Positions 1 to 12,554 are shown, counted from the first letter of the stretch. The stretch is 64,000 bases of DNA from Daphnia pulex (GCF_021134715.1 NC_060026.1:15987001-16051000); one strand, 5' to 3'. Notes: a model not told the origin generated them from the letters alone. Translations and numbers: made by a program.

Positions 1-3000
1 GTGCGGGATCCACGACGTAGTACCGTGGCCGATCAAGACTACGAAGAAGGATTCTTCACCGCCAAAGAGTTTATGAGTTATATGTTTTCCCAACACAACG
101 AACTCTTGGATCCTAAACACAAAGTTGTCAACCAAGACATGGACCAGCCCTTGTCTCATTACTGGATCGCTTCCTCTCACAACACGTCAGTGCCCTAACA
201 ATTAATTTTGAAAGGTTTATTAAAATTATTATTTTTATTTTAAAGGTATTTGACTGGCGACCAGCTGAAAAGTATGTCCAGTGTTGAGGCTTACGCTCGA
301 TGTCTGATGCTAGGCTGTCGATGTGTCGAGCTGGATTGCTGGGACGGCCCGGATGGTATCCCCGTCATCTACCACGGAAATACAATCACGACGAAAATCA
401 GTTTCCTGGACGTCGTGAAAACAATTCGTGATCACGCGTTCGTCACTTCACCTTACCCGGTCATCCTATCCCTCGAGGATCACTGCTGTCTGACCCAGCA
501 GACTAAAATGGCCGCAATTTTCGAAGAAATCCTTGGTCCCATGTTGCTGAAAACGCCCATACCCCACCAGAAAATGGATCAGGAAATGCTGCCGTCTCCC
601 AACGAATTAAAAGGGAAAATTATCCTCAAGCACAAGAAATTACCGGAAAAATCCACTGACACCACTTCGCAAACGGTTGAGCAACCGGAATGCTGCAGTA
701 AGAATAATAACATTTCCTGGATTACGTGTAATTGTCTAATTATTTGAATTGATTGCAGTCGCCGATTCCGACAGTGGGCCCTTGGAGAAGAACGGAATTT
801 TGTACTTGGAAGACAAAGTGAAAGGCGAATGGGTTTCTCATTTCTTCGTCCTGAGCGACGCCAAAATGTATTACACCAAATTCAACGCCAAGGACAATCA
901 GACGGAAGAGGAAGAGGAATACGAAGAGGATGACACCATTTCAATGGCTTACCAGCCCGTGCCGGAAGGCGTTCCGGAATACGAGCTCCATTTCGGCGAG
1001 GTCTGGTTCCACGGTCGATTGGAAGGAGGTCGAATCCGGTCGGAAGAACTTTTGAAACAATACGGACCCAGTCTAGGTGATGGAGCATTTCTTGTCCGAA
1101 ATAGCGACAACTTTGTTGGTGATTTCTCCCTGTCGTTTTGGTAATTTTCATTAATGTTTATGGTCAGTAATTATTTTTAAAAATGAAAAATTACGGGATT
1201 TAGGCGCCAAGGAAAGGTTTATCACCTTCGAATTCGTCGGCCAACTCGTACCGGAAACGATGGGAAACCCGTGAAAATGTATCAGCTGGAAAACGGCGTC
1301 TATTTCGACAGTTTGTACAGTTTGGTTGTCAACTACAGAATCAATCCACTTAAAAGTCCCGTAAGTAATTGATTCCTTCTAGTAAAACCGCATTTCATCA
1401 TTTATTATTTCCAATTTAGAGTTTCAGCATCGTTTTCAACAATCCAGTTCCTCAACCTAGCACTCACGAGAGGATGAAGTGGTACCACCCAACAAAAGGG
1501 CAAGCGGAAGCCGTCGAATTACTCCGCAGCATTCCAAACGATGGAGCTTTTCTGGTCCGACCAAGTGATAAAGAATCGGGCACATTTTCCATCTCGTTCA
1601 GGTTTGAATGACTTTAAATATTATTTTGGCTTTCACAATTAAACCGGAAGAAATGAAACAGGGCGGAAGGAGAAATCAAGCACTGCCGGATTAAACAAGA
1701 AGGCCGTTTGTTTATCATTGGATCGGCCCAGTTTGAGAGTCTCGTCGATTTGATCAATTATTACGAGGTGAATCCTCTTTACGGACAAGTTCACCTCCGC
1801 ATTCCGGTGACGGATGATATATTAACGCAAATTGAGCAAGGCCTTCCTATTGGCGAACCAACTTGCAATTCAGATCCATCAGCAAAGGAACTCAAACAGG
1901 ATCTCTATTTGGTATCCGACGCTCTGATGGGTCCAATGGGGGTGTGTATACAACAATCATTTATATCAACATCATTTATAGAAATGACGTTTAAACTAAT
2001 TTGTTTGGTTTAAGATTACGGTCAAGTCGCTGCAAAGTTACCAAAGTCAAGAAGACGACGAACTGAGTTTCCCTAAAAACGCCATCATCAAAAACGTCAA
2101 GAAAGTCGATCAACATTGGTGGCGGGGAGACTACGGAGGACGACTGCAGTATCTTTTTATGGCCAATCTCACGCAAGAAATTGATTCCGAAGAAGCTCAA
2201 CGATTCCTGGAAGAAAATGTAATGATCCAATTTATTATCCACTTCATTTGGCTTTTACAAATTTAATTTGCTCTTGACAGTCAGCCGATGGAGTTGCCAA
2301 TGGACTGCAGACTAAAGAAAGTTACGATGTGGCCGGGGCTGAAGTGGAGCTGTTGAAATTGCAAGCGTCGCTGGTCAGGGCCCAGTCTGTTTCAAAAGTC
2401 GAATCCGAAAACGTCGAAAAAGTCGAACGTTCCGTCAGCGTCAACGTCCCAGAGTACACCACCTCTCCCAGCACCGAAAACAAACCGAGTGGCTCACCCG
2501 AGTGGCTACTCCGCGTGAAATTGGCATCCAAAACGGAAACACTCGAATTGGGTGTCGAGACCAGAGAAGATGCCCTGGAGTGGCGCAAAGCTATCACGTA
2601 ACTAAATCATCAATTGATTTTAAATTGAGCAAATGAATTATACTAAATTTTGATGGATTGACAGGAGCATTAGCGGCGATCCGCTCGAACCCCAAGACAC
2701 CAAGAATTACAGCGAAATCGAAATCCGATGCAGAATTTCCAAAGCCCTTTCCGACCAAGTCGTGTACTGCCGGGCCAAGCATTTCAATCAGGAGCGAATT
2801 GTGGGCGAGGGACGCAATCCCTGTGAAATATCGTCCTTCTCCGAAATCAAAGCCGAAAAGTTGATGCTCTACGAACCGAAATTCTTCCTCTGGTACCACC
2901 AGGTGATGTTGAGTCGTTTGTACCCGAAAGCCACACGAATGGACTCGAGTAATTACAGCCCAATGCCTTTTTGGAACGTCGGCAGTCAGATTGTGGCTTT

Positions 3001-4135
3001 GAATTACCAGACACCCGGTTCGTCATTTGAAAGATTTTTACGCCTTTGATTTGATTAATTAATTTATGATTTAAATTAATTTGATAGATAAAAACATGCA
3101 GATCAACGAAGCGAAATTTTTACAAAACGGCAAAAGCGGTTATGTTTTGAAACCGAGTTACATGCGGAAGACATCCGACTATAATCCGTCCTACTGTTCA
3201 TTGTCTGACGAGGATCCCGTTTCACTCGTTGTCAAGGTAATAATTAATCAAACTCCTCTTTTTTATACGAAGCTATTTATTGAAATATTTTTATAGATCA
3301 TTGCTGCTCGGCACCTGACCACACGCCATTTGAAATCTAAACGAGGCATTGTTAGTCCTTATGTCGAGGTTGAAGTGATTGGCTGCAATCAAGATTCGAT
3401 TAGCAACAAACGTACCACAAAGACCATCCGTACGAGACTGTTTTGATGTTCGTTTCATTTTGATTGATTCAATTATTTCTCTATAGCTGACAACGGTTTC
3501 AATCCTTTTTGGGACGAATCATTTCAATTACACATCGCACGCCCTTCTTTGGCTATTCTGCGGTTCGCCGTCTATGACTCGGGTAAACTTTTGAAATAGA
3601 TCAAAAAATTGATTACAATAATTTATTTGTTATTTTTACGGCAGACATGTTCGGAGAATCGTGTCTTATTGCCCAGGCCACATATCCGGTATCAATCAAT
3701 TTAATTCAAATAGTAAAAATGAGTGTTACTTAATTTTTTGAAATATTTAGCTTGCGTGCATTCGCCGAGGGTATAGAAGCGTGCCATTAAAGAATGGCTT
3801 CAGTGAACTGCTGGAAATGTCATCCCTCCTTATTCTGTTGGATCACCAGAAACGGAAAAAAGTATTATTCTTATTCTTATTGATTAACTATGACTTGTAA
3901 TATTTATTTCTCACTGTTTTTAAATAATGTTCCGGATAACCAGGAATCATTCAGCATGGTTAGCAATACAGTGCTGCTGCAGAAAGACCGTGCGGATAGG
4001 CTCCGTGAATTACAAGCGCAAATCTCCGAGGCTGAATTACGTGAAGACGACACGGCGGTACAGTTGGCCCGTGCTGAATTCCAGGAAATTGAGTCGCAAA
4101 TGGTCGAAGAGTTTCATCGTATGGCTTATTATTAG
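1..4135 (+). CDS. Phospholipase C gamma, C-terminal part (15 exons, 5' end outside window)
   Basis: Cleaves PIP2 to IP3 and DAG downstream of receptor tyrosine kinases. Exons: 1-185, 246-697, 759-1140, 1204-1360, 1420-1601, 1662-1941, 2015-2218, 2281-2597, 2665-3017, 3088-3236, 3297-3429, 3487-3582, 3645-3688, 3751-3861, 3944-4135. All phases join to 1078 residues. Domain order is exactly that of PLC gamma: catalytic X half (SHNTYLTGDQL, first catalytic His about residue 60; YHGNT with second His about 105), split PH half, N-SH2 ([19 protein letters not shown]), C-SH2 ([16 protein letters not shown]), SH3 ([19 protein letters not shown]), second PH half, Y half ([12 protein letters not shown]), C2 and a charged coiled C-terminus ending FHRMAYY. 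The combination of two SH2 domains and an SH3 inside a PLC is unique to this family. The likely fly orthologue is small wing; I leave the symbol blank because only part is seen. Confidence 0.97.
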
Positions 4136-4478
4136 CCAGTGAAAATAAGAAATCATGTGCTTCCCAATTTTTTAGAAAATACAAGGACAACTTTGTTTCA
4201 TAGATTTGCTTAAAGTATACCTAGTAGACTCTAGCTAATGTATCCCTCGAGATTGTTACTTAATGACTGGATATGATTAATTACTGATGTAGAGCATGGG
4301 TTTTAGTCAGGTGATTATTGATGAAGGCCAACAGCGATGGCAGGGCGATAATAAAAGAGAATTTGGGAAGCAACTAGACAGTTGTCTGTTGGAATCCAAC
4401 AAGTCTGTAGCTGGTCTCTAGCAAGTGGTAGCAACAGAATTTGCGTATTTTATTCTACGGTAACTTTTGATTTGCAAA

Positions 4479-4966
4479 ATGTTCCTCAGGTGAGATATCA
4501 GCTAGGATTTTTGAAAAATTCCCTCTCATAAGTTTTAGTTTTTACAAATTCACAGGTTTTCCACTATTATTTTTCTGTTGGGCTGGGTCTCCGCTAAATC
4601 GGTGAATTTGCTTTCTTTTAATGATGACAATAATAATGGCGACACTACCGATGGTGTGGTTTATCTCTACTCTGAATTAAGAGTCACGGTAAACATTCTT
4701 TATTCATTTCTCCATTTATGAATTGGATTTAAAATTATAGTTATTCTCTTCAGACGCTGGATCCCATCATTACAGAGCCCACCAAACGGGATGCGGACAG
4801 TAACGTGACGGCCACACCTTTGTCCCATCTTCCCCTCAGTATTAGTAGGGATATGGAATACCCGCCCAAATCTATTCCTTCTGAGGAAGATGTTGACTTT
4901 CCAACTGATGATTATGACATCGAATGTGACACCGAAGGTATGTGCTGGGATCACTATGACTACTAG
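4479..4966 (+). CDS. Small secreted acidic protein, unrecognised
   Basis: Three exons (4479-4489, 4556-4688, 4754-4966) give 118 residues. The first exon codes only MFL plus two bases, a style shared with the next gene. A signal peptide is clear (MFLRFSTIIFLLGWVSAKS). The mature part is acidic, has a KR pair at a possible processing site (PTKRDADSN), one N-glycosylation sequon (NVT), and a short tail with two cysteines (IECDTEGMCWDHYDY). A TATA-like box (ATAATAAAAG near 4350) lies about 30 bases before an initiator-like ACAGTTG near 4379. An alternative end is possible: GAAG|GTATGTG at 4956 is a strong donor, which would replace the last residues by a downstream exon. I do not recognise the family. 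Confidence 0.6.
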
Positions 4967-5429
4967 AAGAGCAATGCAATTCCATCTTCTATCAAAGAGC
5001 TGGCTACAACAGGTGGCCAAAACAAATATTTTATCTGTATTCTACTATTTCCCATAACATTTGTGTGGTTCAAGGTGTAATTTGTATCATGAATTCAAAT
5101 ATATAAGCTGGTGTGAACATCATCTAATTAGTATTCGTCAGTTTAATTTTGACTGATGTACCCTATTCATTTTTACACCTGAGGAACCTAGAACTGAAGT
5201 CTATAGAGATGCAAATTTATCTCAAACTTAAAGTATAGGCCTGTAGGACTCTGTGTAATTGAACAATTTTGTATAATTCAATTCGTTTCAGGAATTTAAA
5301 ATAATTGCATTAGGAAAGGGTGAGGTAACAGGTGAAAAAACGCCCCTCAATCACACCTGAATATGCTGATGGCTCCCGCCGATTTCTGACAAGGGATCCT
5401 CGTAGTAGCCAAGGGGGATGTAGGGCCAG

Positions 5430-5467
5430 TATAAAAGACGCCACGCAATTGAATGAAATCGTCAGTC
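5430..5467 (+). promoter_or_regulatory. TATA box plus initiator of the sequon-rich gene
   Basis: TATAAAAG at 5430-5437 is followed about 32 bases later by an arthropod initiator (GTCAGTCG, with TCAGT at 5461-5465). The spacing and both motifs fit a focused core promoter for the coding start at 5564. Confidence 0.7.
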
Positions 5468-5563
5468 GTCTCTGAGAATTCAGCAGCAAAGTTCTAGTCT
5501 CATCAGAATTTTGCTTTGCATTTTTAGACTGCCCTTCACTAGTATCCATTCATCTATTCCAAC

Positions 5564-6426
5564 ATGTTTATCAGGTATAATTCATTTTGATTTTATTGTT
5601 TCTTGACTCTTGTTTAAGTGTGTGATTAATGTTTTATTTATTTAAGATTATCTGTCGCTGTATTCTTGATGAGTGTCCTGTCTGCCGTGTTGGGTGCCAG
5701 CGTCTCCGTCAACTCTACCGAATTGTCCAAGAATGCTACAAATCTGGACAACTCGACAAAGTCGCTGAACGGTAGCGAAATCTCCCTCAAGATTCGTGAA
5801 GCTGATTTGGTGGTAAATTCTATTTAAATTATTCTATGTGGAACAGTTTCTTATGCTTGCCTTTGTAATTGTAGAAGTTGAATGCCTCCGAGTCCATGAA
5901 TTCAACTAGAAATTCGACCCACCTGAACGAAACTATGAAGCTGGAGACCCGCGAATCCGGAGACGAGAAATTGGTTCTTGACTTGGGCAATTCTACAAAG
6001 GCTGGAAACTTTTCCAAGCTCAACGAAACGTTGAAGGCCGACAACGTCAGCACCCGCGCCGTCAACGCTTCCATGAGCAACTTGAATGCTACCCACAACG
6101 CCACAGCTAATCCATGGGCCGTTCTTCCTCTGTTCCGTGATTTGAATTCGACTCTGCAAAACTCGTCACTCCGCAACTCATCCGAGTCTGTCAATGCAAC
6201 CAAATCTCCGCGTTCCGCCGATTCCGCCGAGAATTCCATCGAGGATGACAGCGCCGACAAAGAGCTCTCCGGTTTGGATTCCAACGGTACCAGAAGCGAG
6301 TCCATGGAGGGTGATATGGAGAATGTTGGTCAAGATGACGGTTCGACCAAGAAGCCTTGCACCACTGTATCTTGTTTGATTAGCCGCGGATGTTCTGACG
6401 AGTCTTGTTCTCAAGATGGCAACTGA
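5564..6426 (+). CDS. Secreted Asn/Ser/Thr-rich protein with about 20 N-glycosylation sequons
   Basis: Three exons (5564-5574, 5647-5812, 5875-6426) join in phase to 242 residues. The N-terminus is a signal peptide (MFIRLSVAVFLMSVLSAVLG). I count about 20 N-X-S/T sequons (NST, NAT, NGS, NET, NFS, NVS, NSS, NGT) spread from residue 26 to about 195, so most short stretches carry a predicted N-glycan. After that comes an acidic Ser-rich segment and a small C-terminal knot candidate with four cysteines (PCTTVSCLISRGCSDESC). No catalytic motif is visible. It could be a heavily N-glycosylated mucin-like coat, cuticle or gut-lining protein; this is inference. The very short first exon, signal peptide and position next to the 4479 gene suggest a local pair. 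Confidence 0.75.
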
Positions 6427-7031
6427 TCACATCCTGGAGCTAATGAGATCCATTAATATGTTCCATAATATCCTGTTTAAATTTATGTAAAAAGCAGTCT
6501 GATGTTTTATCTCCAAATGCATTACACGATATAATTTTAAGAGAATCAATTTTCTTGTTACTGTCCTTCCAAATTTAAACATGTTTGGTTACAAACTTCA
6601 GACTGTGGCACTTTTTAGTTCTGTTGGACCTCGCCAATTGTGGTTTTAAAGCTTCACCTTGATGATCGTGATCAGAAACAACGACAAATTTAACATTACC
6701 AGAAGTTATAGGTTAAAAGTAGCCCTTTTAAAAAACAATTTCAGCATATTGCAACAGTAAGCCAGTAATTGAAAAGCTATCATAGGTGAATCTAATCACA
6801 TTTTCCATGACAATTTAGGATAAAGTATAGCAGGTAATGAATGCATGTTTCTGTTTGATACAGTTCCTCATTAGGAGTTACCAAGTTTTAGGACCAAATG
6901 TGAATGTCAACACAACATTGCACATTTGTGATAGCAGGAAAATTAATTTTTAAAATACAACTGTATTATTAATAATCAGTATTTAAGCGGTATCTTAGAA
7001 AAGTGTTACAAAAAAGGTTATGATGGAAAAT
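6427..7031. other. Intergenic, convergent gene ends
   Basis: AT-rich sequence between the 3' ends of two convergent genes. I see no further coding signal, repeat or RNA gene. Confidence 0.5.
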
Positions 7032-7517
7032 TTAGAAAAAATCCAAAGAGGCCTTTTGAGGATCATCAGGAAGAATGCTAATTGAATCCTCAGCAGTTCC
7101 ACACAATGCACAGTCCATTTCATATTCTTGGTAGTCACCTTCGGCCCAGAACTTGTAATTGTGAATGGAAATTATATGCTGGCAAGTACCACAAGCATCT
7201 AAATGTTATTGAAATAAATAATTACAAGGGGTGGTAAATTAACATATTAATCTGAATTTATGTTTTTATGCACACTGAACTTACGTTCAAAAACTGTTAC
7301 TTCGATCCCATCATCTTCTGAAATGGTCTTGTTTAGCACACTCACTTGGTTTGATTGACATTTGCAGCAACATTTCAAATTTGCCATGTAAGCTCCCGAA
7401 TCTAAGCACATTCTATCCTAAAATGTAAACCGAATTTAGTGACCCATTCTTAAACTTTAATTGATAGTTAAATTATACCCTATTGGGATATTCTTCTTTA
7501 AGACAACTTTCACACAT
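7032..7517 (-). CDS. CHURC1: Churchill domain-containing zinc-binding protein
   Basis: Exons on the minus strand: 7479-7517, 7285-7417, 7032-7198. They join to 112 residues, the usual length of Churchill. The start MCESCLKEEYPNRDRMCLDS matches the family, and the cysteine pairs that bind zinc are all present (MCESC, LKCCCKC, HACGTC, CALC), followed by the typical tail EDSISILPDDP. In vertebrates Churchill acts as a small zinc protein in the nucleus affecting FGF-responsive gene expression; the arthropod role is unknown to me. The first exon holds only 13 codons. Confidence 0.93.
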
Positions 7518-8477
7518 AATTGAAGTTAAAAGAGAGGAAATAGTAATGTAGAACAGGAAATGCAGAGGAAGAATACTTCCTTTCTTGTTGGGGTTTGTTT
7601 GTTTTCAAAATCGCTACATTTAGTCTGCTCACAACACAGCTACAACGCCATCTATCTCATGAAAAAAAAACGACATGCATTGCGTTTTGGAAAGTTCCGT
7701 AATGCAACGGATTGGTACTACCTGCGTTAAGCAAAGCTAACCGAAGGGCTGTTTTTGATTTTTGTTTATTAAAAAAAATTGTGTAAGACGTTCAATAACT
7801 CGCTAATGGCCGTAACAAGACAAAGAATAAGAATAATCCAGCTCAGAGTAGGCTACCCGACTACCCGGTTTATCCTTATCCTGTAAGGCTGTAATATTCC
7901 TACTTTTTTCGAGAGAACAAACCATTGGGTTTTCTCTGTACTTCTTAAATCAATTTTATTCTTTGAATTCTTATTTTGAAAAAAAAAAAAAAAATTTGAC
8001 GGTCGAGTTGCATAAATTGGCAACGCTGATGACCGTTTCTCCGCTTCCGTTAAAATACGTCAGTAAGTCTGCAGAGCTGCTCGTTGATGGACATGAATCG
8101 CAAGTCATCCCTCCCTTTGTTTTTCGAGCGGCGGATTGGACCATTGCATGGACGTTAAGGCTGCCAACTAAACTAACGTTGTATAAAATTTTCATACATT
8201 GAACTGCTTTACTACATTGAGAATTTACCATTTTGTCCGTTCACGCCAGTACTTCTTGCTCTATCTTAGGATCTGTGGTATCCATGAGTTTCCCGTCCCC
8301 CAACACGTGGTTGAAATGAAATAATCATTTTAGCCCAGGACTCCATGGACTAAGAACTGGAAGATTCTGAGGAGGAGATGGGCCAATGCACTGAAAGTCT
8401 AAAGCGCTAGATAATAAAAACATTTAAATCTCATTCTGATTCTCTAACTAATGAACATTTTATTGATTTCTACAGAT
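7518..8477. other. Intergenic stretch with an A-run
   Basis: No gene seen. A run of about 16 A (around 7979-7994) follows AT-rich sequence and could be the tail of an old retroposed copy, but no body was recognised. Confidence 0.35.
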
Positions 8478-9240
8478 ATGGGAAAACAAAGAAGAAGAAT
8501 ATTTTCATTAGTCATTGTAGTTGGCACGGCAGTGGTGTTCATGCCCTGTTCTTACTTGAGCAATGCCCAGATTAATAGCCTAAACCTGGCAAATTGTCAT
8601 CATACTCCAGGTAACTTAGCAACAGACTAGTTTTTGCGACCATTAAATTTATTCTCTCAGTGTGATCACTTTACTTATGTCAATTCTTTACAGATTGATG
8701 AAATGGAGAGAATGATGAAAAAATCACCCTTTCATCACAATGACAGCCTAATTTGAGCTTGCTCGAGTGCATGCTGCTGTCAACCTGATGCAGCCAGCAA
8801 CGGAAGAAGAACCAAGATGATTGAACAAACCTAAACAACAATTACATTCAAAGGTCAGACCTTGAAGTTGGTGACGCAACTGCTCACTCTTCCTCGGCGC
8901 CGTCACTCCGACTTTTATGTAAGAAAAATGAATTCTACTAGATTTGTTGTTTTGACTTATATTTTTTTTCTTGTTATTAGGGAAATTGTTACGGCTTCTG
9001 CTGTCGTTGTTTCGACAATCGATGTGATTACAACTGCTGGCACGGGGACGTGCAATGAAGGCCTTTCGATGAGCTAAGGTAACAGTAACAGTCAGGGTGT
9101 CTTGAATAATTGATTTCAGTTGCTTAAGAAGGAAATACTGCTCAAACGTGCCTTGCTCTCAGTATTGCCATTGCCTTCGTCAGTTCGACAAGCTCCTGTT
9201 GCATGCAGTTTCTAAGCTAAAATTGTCTTGAAGAAAGTTG
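8478..9240 (+). other. Possible secreted cysteine-rich peptide gene, model unresolved
   Basis: An acceptor (TTTCTACAG) precedes an ATG at 8478; the exon to 8610 reads a basic start then a signal-peptide-like hydrophobic stretch (FSLVIVVGTAVVFMPCS) and ends NCHHTP at a donor. Downstream, three separate stretches are cysteine-rich in one reading frame each: ACSSACCCQPDAAS (about 8758-8800), GNCYGFCCRCFDNRCDYNCW (8981-9040, after a good acceptor), and CLRRKYCSNVPCSQYCHC (about 9121-9176). Joining 8610 to an AG at about 8756 keeps the frame, but the other pieces run into stops with any splice I tried. It may be a family of small disulfide-rich exons, alternative terminal exons, or a decaying gene. 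I do not recognise the fold. Confidence 0.3.
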
Positions 9241-10395
9241 TCCATTCCAACTCGATTGTTTCATGATAATGAAGGAGGAGAACAACTCTCGTAACGATGT
9301 TGGTCCTCGTCTCGGATCTGCAGTTTATTTTTTGCCCAGTAGATCAAAGGAGAAATCGACCTCGTTAAAATGTTTTGACTTGTGTTGCCAGTAGTCACGT
9401 TCCTAGTCATATCATGGAACCAACATTTTTATCCGATTTGCGCTTCCTGGTACATGCAGTTATTAAGTACCAGAGACACATCAAGAGAACGTGTTACCAC
9501 ATTGCTGACGGTGACAAAGAAAGTAGAGACATTTTTGACGACTTACGAAATCCGTAGTTTGTTTTTGCTCTGCGTTTCTCTTGGACAAAGAAATCCCTTC
9601 AGATTTTAAATCTCGATTTTAGAATTCTGTATTTTCCAGTGTCATAAATCACGGTGGTCGTGGGAAATTAAATATTTGTCAAAATCCAACCTCGCCAGTC
9701 GCCATTTTCTCCAGGACTCCAGCTTATTGTGACAACTTTATCAACGTGTTTTTGGTTTCGAATATTTGTAAAAATGGGTAAACTAATTGAGAGAAGAATG
9801 AGCAACACTTTTTCCTTTTAAGTGTTAATGAATGTATTTTTCGTTAATAGTAAAGTCAAGTGTTGTATTGTTCATTTTAGCTGGCAGTAACAAGTTTTAT
9901 TCTATATAGGTTCCTGACTGGAATGGTGGAGTTCCAGTGGTGAAGCCAAACAAGTAAACAAGATTGCATTGAGAGAATGCTTTAATTATTATAATGTCAA
10001 TTTAATAAGCTTAATTTTCTAGAAATGGTATGTTGTGCATTGAAAGTGAGTGAAGTAAAAAGCAAAAAGGAAATTTTTCTGAGATTAAATGAGACAGAAA
10101 AGTAGACTGAAAGTAGAATGAAAAAAATATTGACCAAAGAACACTAGTGTTTAGATTAGTTGGGATAGGTAATCATGATACTCGGGAGCTAGATTAAGCT
10201 TGTTATTGTTGTACTATTTTTCACGTGAGTTCTCTTAAATGAAGTAATTAGTCAAATCGGTAATGATACTGTAATAAATAAACTTCATAAATTGATATAT
10301 AGAATTGTGTTATATTTGTCCCACCTCCACCCACAATTCCACCACGTTATAACACACATACAACATAACATGCATTAACACACACACACACATAA
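9241..10395. other. Intergenic, no gene seen
   Basis: Only short unsupported reading frames. A short CA microsatellite lies at about 10379-10391, just before the piggyBac-like element. Confidence 0.4.
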
Positions 10396-10732
10396 TTAAC
10401 CCGTTGGCTGCCACGCCATACAACCCATAGGTTGCTCTCTACTTCTCTACGCGCCATGTCTGAAGGATCCATGACCAAGTGGGACTTGCCATTGCTGACA
10501 AGTCCGGGCTGACACGGTGATAGGAGAAGATGGAATGCACAACCTCTAGAATCCATCACCGTGTCGAAAAGGGGGAAGTCCCTATGGTGCATTGCCTAAC
10601 AGGGCCTTTCGGCCAAATCTGGGGCTGGTGCGACTGTCCGACCCCGCGGCATGTAAACCACGAGACCGAACAGCGCGGCCCGTGCTAAGGAGCTAACATG
10701 GGGGAACAAAGGCGTGGCAGCCAACGGGTTAA
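10396..10732. mobile_element. Non-autonomous piggyBac-like MITE (329 bases between TTAA sites)
   Basis: Both ends are TTAA (10396-10399 and 10729-10732), the target duplication of piggyBac elements. Inside them the ends are inverted copies starting CCC: CCCGTTGGCTGCCACGCC on the left and its complement on the right (10711-10728). The interior is GC-richer than its surroundings and has internal inverted pairs (for example GACACGGTGAT and ATCACCGTGTC). No transposase fits in 329 bases, so it must have been moved in trans. Confidence 0.85.
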
Positions 10733-12163
10733 CTAGCAAAAACATAATACCAAAAATAAATGATGATCCACGTAGAAAATGTTTGATGTCACCGTGAAGC
10801 CGCGTCACCGCCATTTCGTAGAGATGCTGACTTCTGATCCCTTCTGATGTTGACAGTTTGTAGGCGGCCTCCTCTAGGTCGTTATCTAAATGGCTAACTC
10901 AAGGAGAAACACAAATTAATAACCAAATTTACATCCCACTGACGTATGACAAATGAAATTACATTGATAACACCAGTCAGCTTTACTAAGCGATCCAGAA
11001 GACGAAATGAGTCGAGGGAGGATGAAGACTAGATGACTGCAGCAGCCTTTCCTATGACAGAACATAAAAATTATTTATTTAGTTATTTTAGACTTTCATT
11101 AACTTTTTTAACATAAAAATCTATAATATTGTCAGAAACTACAGCTGTTATAACAAAAAATTGAACTTACAGTTATCTGAAGAAAGAGAGCAATTAGCCT
11201 GCTTGTCGCTGTAGGCGGAGGCAGCAGCAGCAGTTTTGAACATATGTTGATAAGTGCCCTGCCCTGCTTCTTTTCACATGACTTCTTTTAAGTAGCTGCA
11301 ATAAACCTGAAGATTACTCATGTCCTGTATGGCTGTATTACGTTTTCCATAGCTTTTCCTATGATAGAAAATACAATTCATGACATCAAATAAAAGTTAA
11401 AACTTTCTGAAAAAAAGAATAATATTTGTCTGTAAATGCTTTTTTTTGTTGAAAAACATGTTCGGAAAAAACAATGTATGTCCACGCTGGCCGCTGGGTT
11501 ACTAAGATCAATAGAAACTACTAATAATTATGATGAATATTAACTAAATATGTGAAGAAGTATTTGAAAAGTTGTGACTAAGCTATTATTGGTTTTACCT
11601 GTAGTAATAGGATGATGCATTCAGCAGAATGACGATTTTTTATGAAAGAGTTGATGGTGGACTTCTTGTAGGCCACTGTTTTCTTTCGCATTCCTTCCTA
11701 CAAGTGAGAAATATGAAAGCTGATTCAATGCACATACACTATAAATCAATCACCAATAATTTGCACATAAATAAACTTGAATTTACCTATGAATTATCGG
11801 TAGTTTTCGTGGAAAAATAGGAAAATTTTTGACAATTCGCCATCACAATCCGCCATCACATGAAAAATGAGGACTCGTGCCATCTATTGGACACCTCTGA
11901 AACTTGGAAAAGCCCGTAATTTCATTTCTGACGCAACATTAAATTTTTAAATTATAGTGATATTGTAGATCTTAAAAATCATTATCGCTTTGCATTCAAA
12001 ATAATACATATATAGAGTGTCGAAAATGTTTTTACCGCACTGGTCATCGTACGGGATCTGCCATGTAACTCTAAGCAATTCAGTTCTTTAGATACTGATA
12101 TAACTTGAACAGTGCCCTTTTATTTGCTTAAACCTAGCTTGAAATCTTGAGAACAGTTCAAAG
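10733..12163. other. Intergenic, no gene seen
   Basis: No supported coding region. The phrase CTTTTCCTATGA occurs twice with slight change (near 11048 and 11355), hinting at old duplicated sequence. Confidence 0.35.
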
Positions 12164-12554
12164 AACAAAGCTCACTTGCTAGTTTCATGCAAATTTCCCG
12201 GAAGTATACCGGAAGTAAGCGATAGCGCCTTAACCATTGATCTGTCGACCAAATAAACCAGATATTCGTGATCTCCGTGAAATTTGGGGTCGATTTGCTG
12301 TAATTTAAAGGAAATCCAGAATTTGGTCAAAATCGAGAATTTTCCTGAACTATAGTTCAGGATCATTCTCGAAACCGGAAGTACGCGTACGTACAAATAA
12401 AAACATGAACTTTACCACAATTTTTCCGAGGATCACGAATATATGGTTTTTTTGTGCGTCGAATGAATATTTACTGAACTACTGACTGAAATGAGAAAAC
12501 CGGAAGTAGCTATTAAAGCACATTATTATAAAAATCTAACAAGTGAGCTTTGTT
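12164..12554. repeat. Terminal-inverted-repeat element of about 390 bases
   Basis: A 19-base inverted repeat bounds the segment: AACAAAGCTCACTTGCTAG at 12164-12182 and, at 12536-12554, its complement with one change (CTAACAAGTGAGCTTTGTT). The body contains four copies of CCGGAAGT-type octamers. It has no coding capacity, so it resembles a MITE. I could not define a target-site duplication, so the superfamily is open. Confidence 0.6.
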
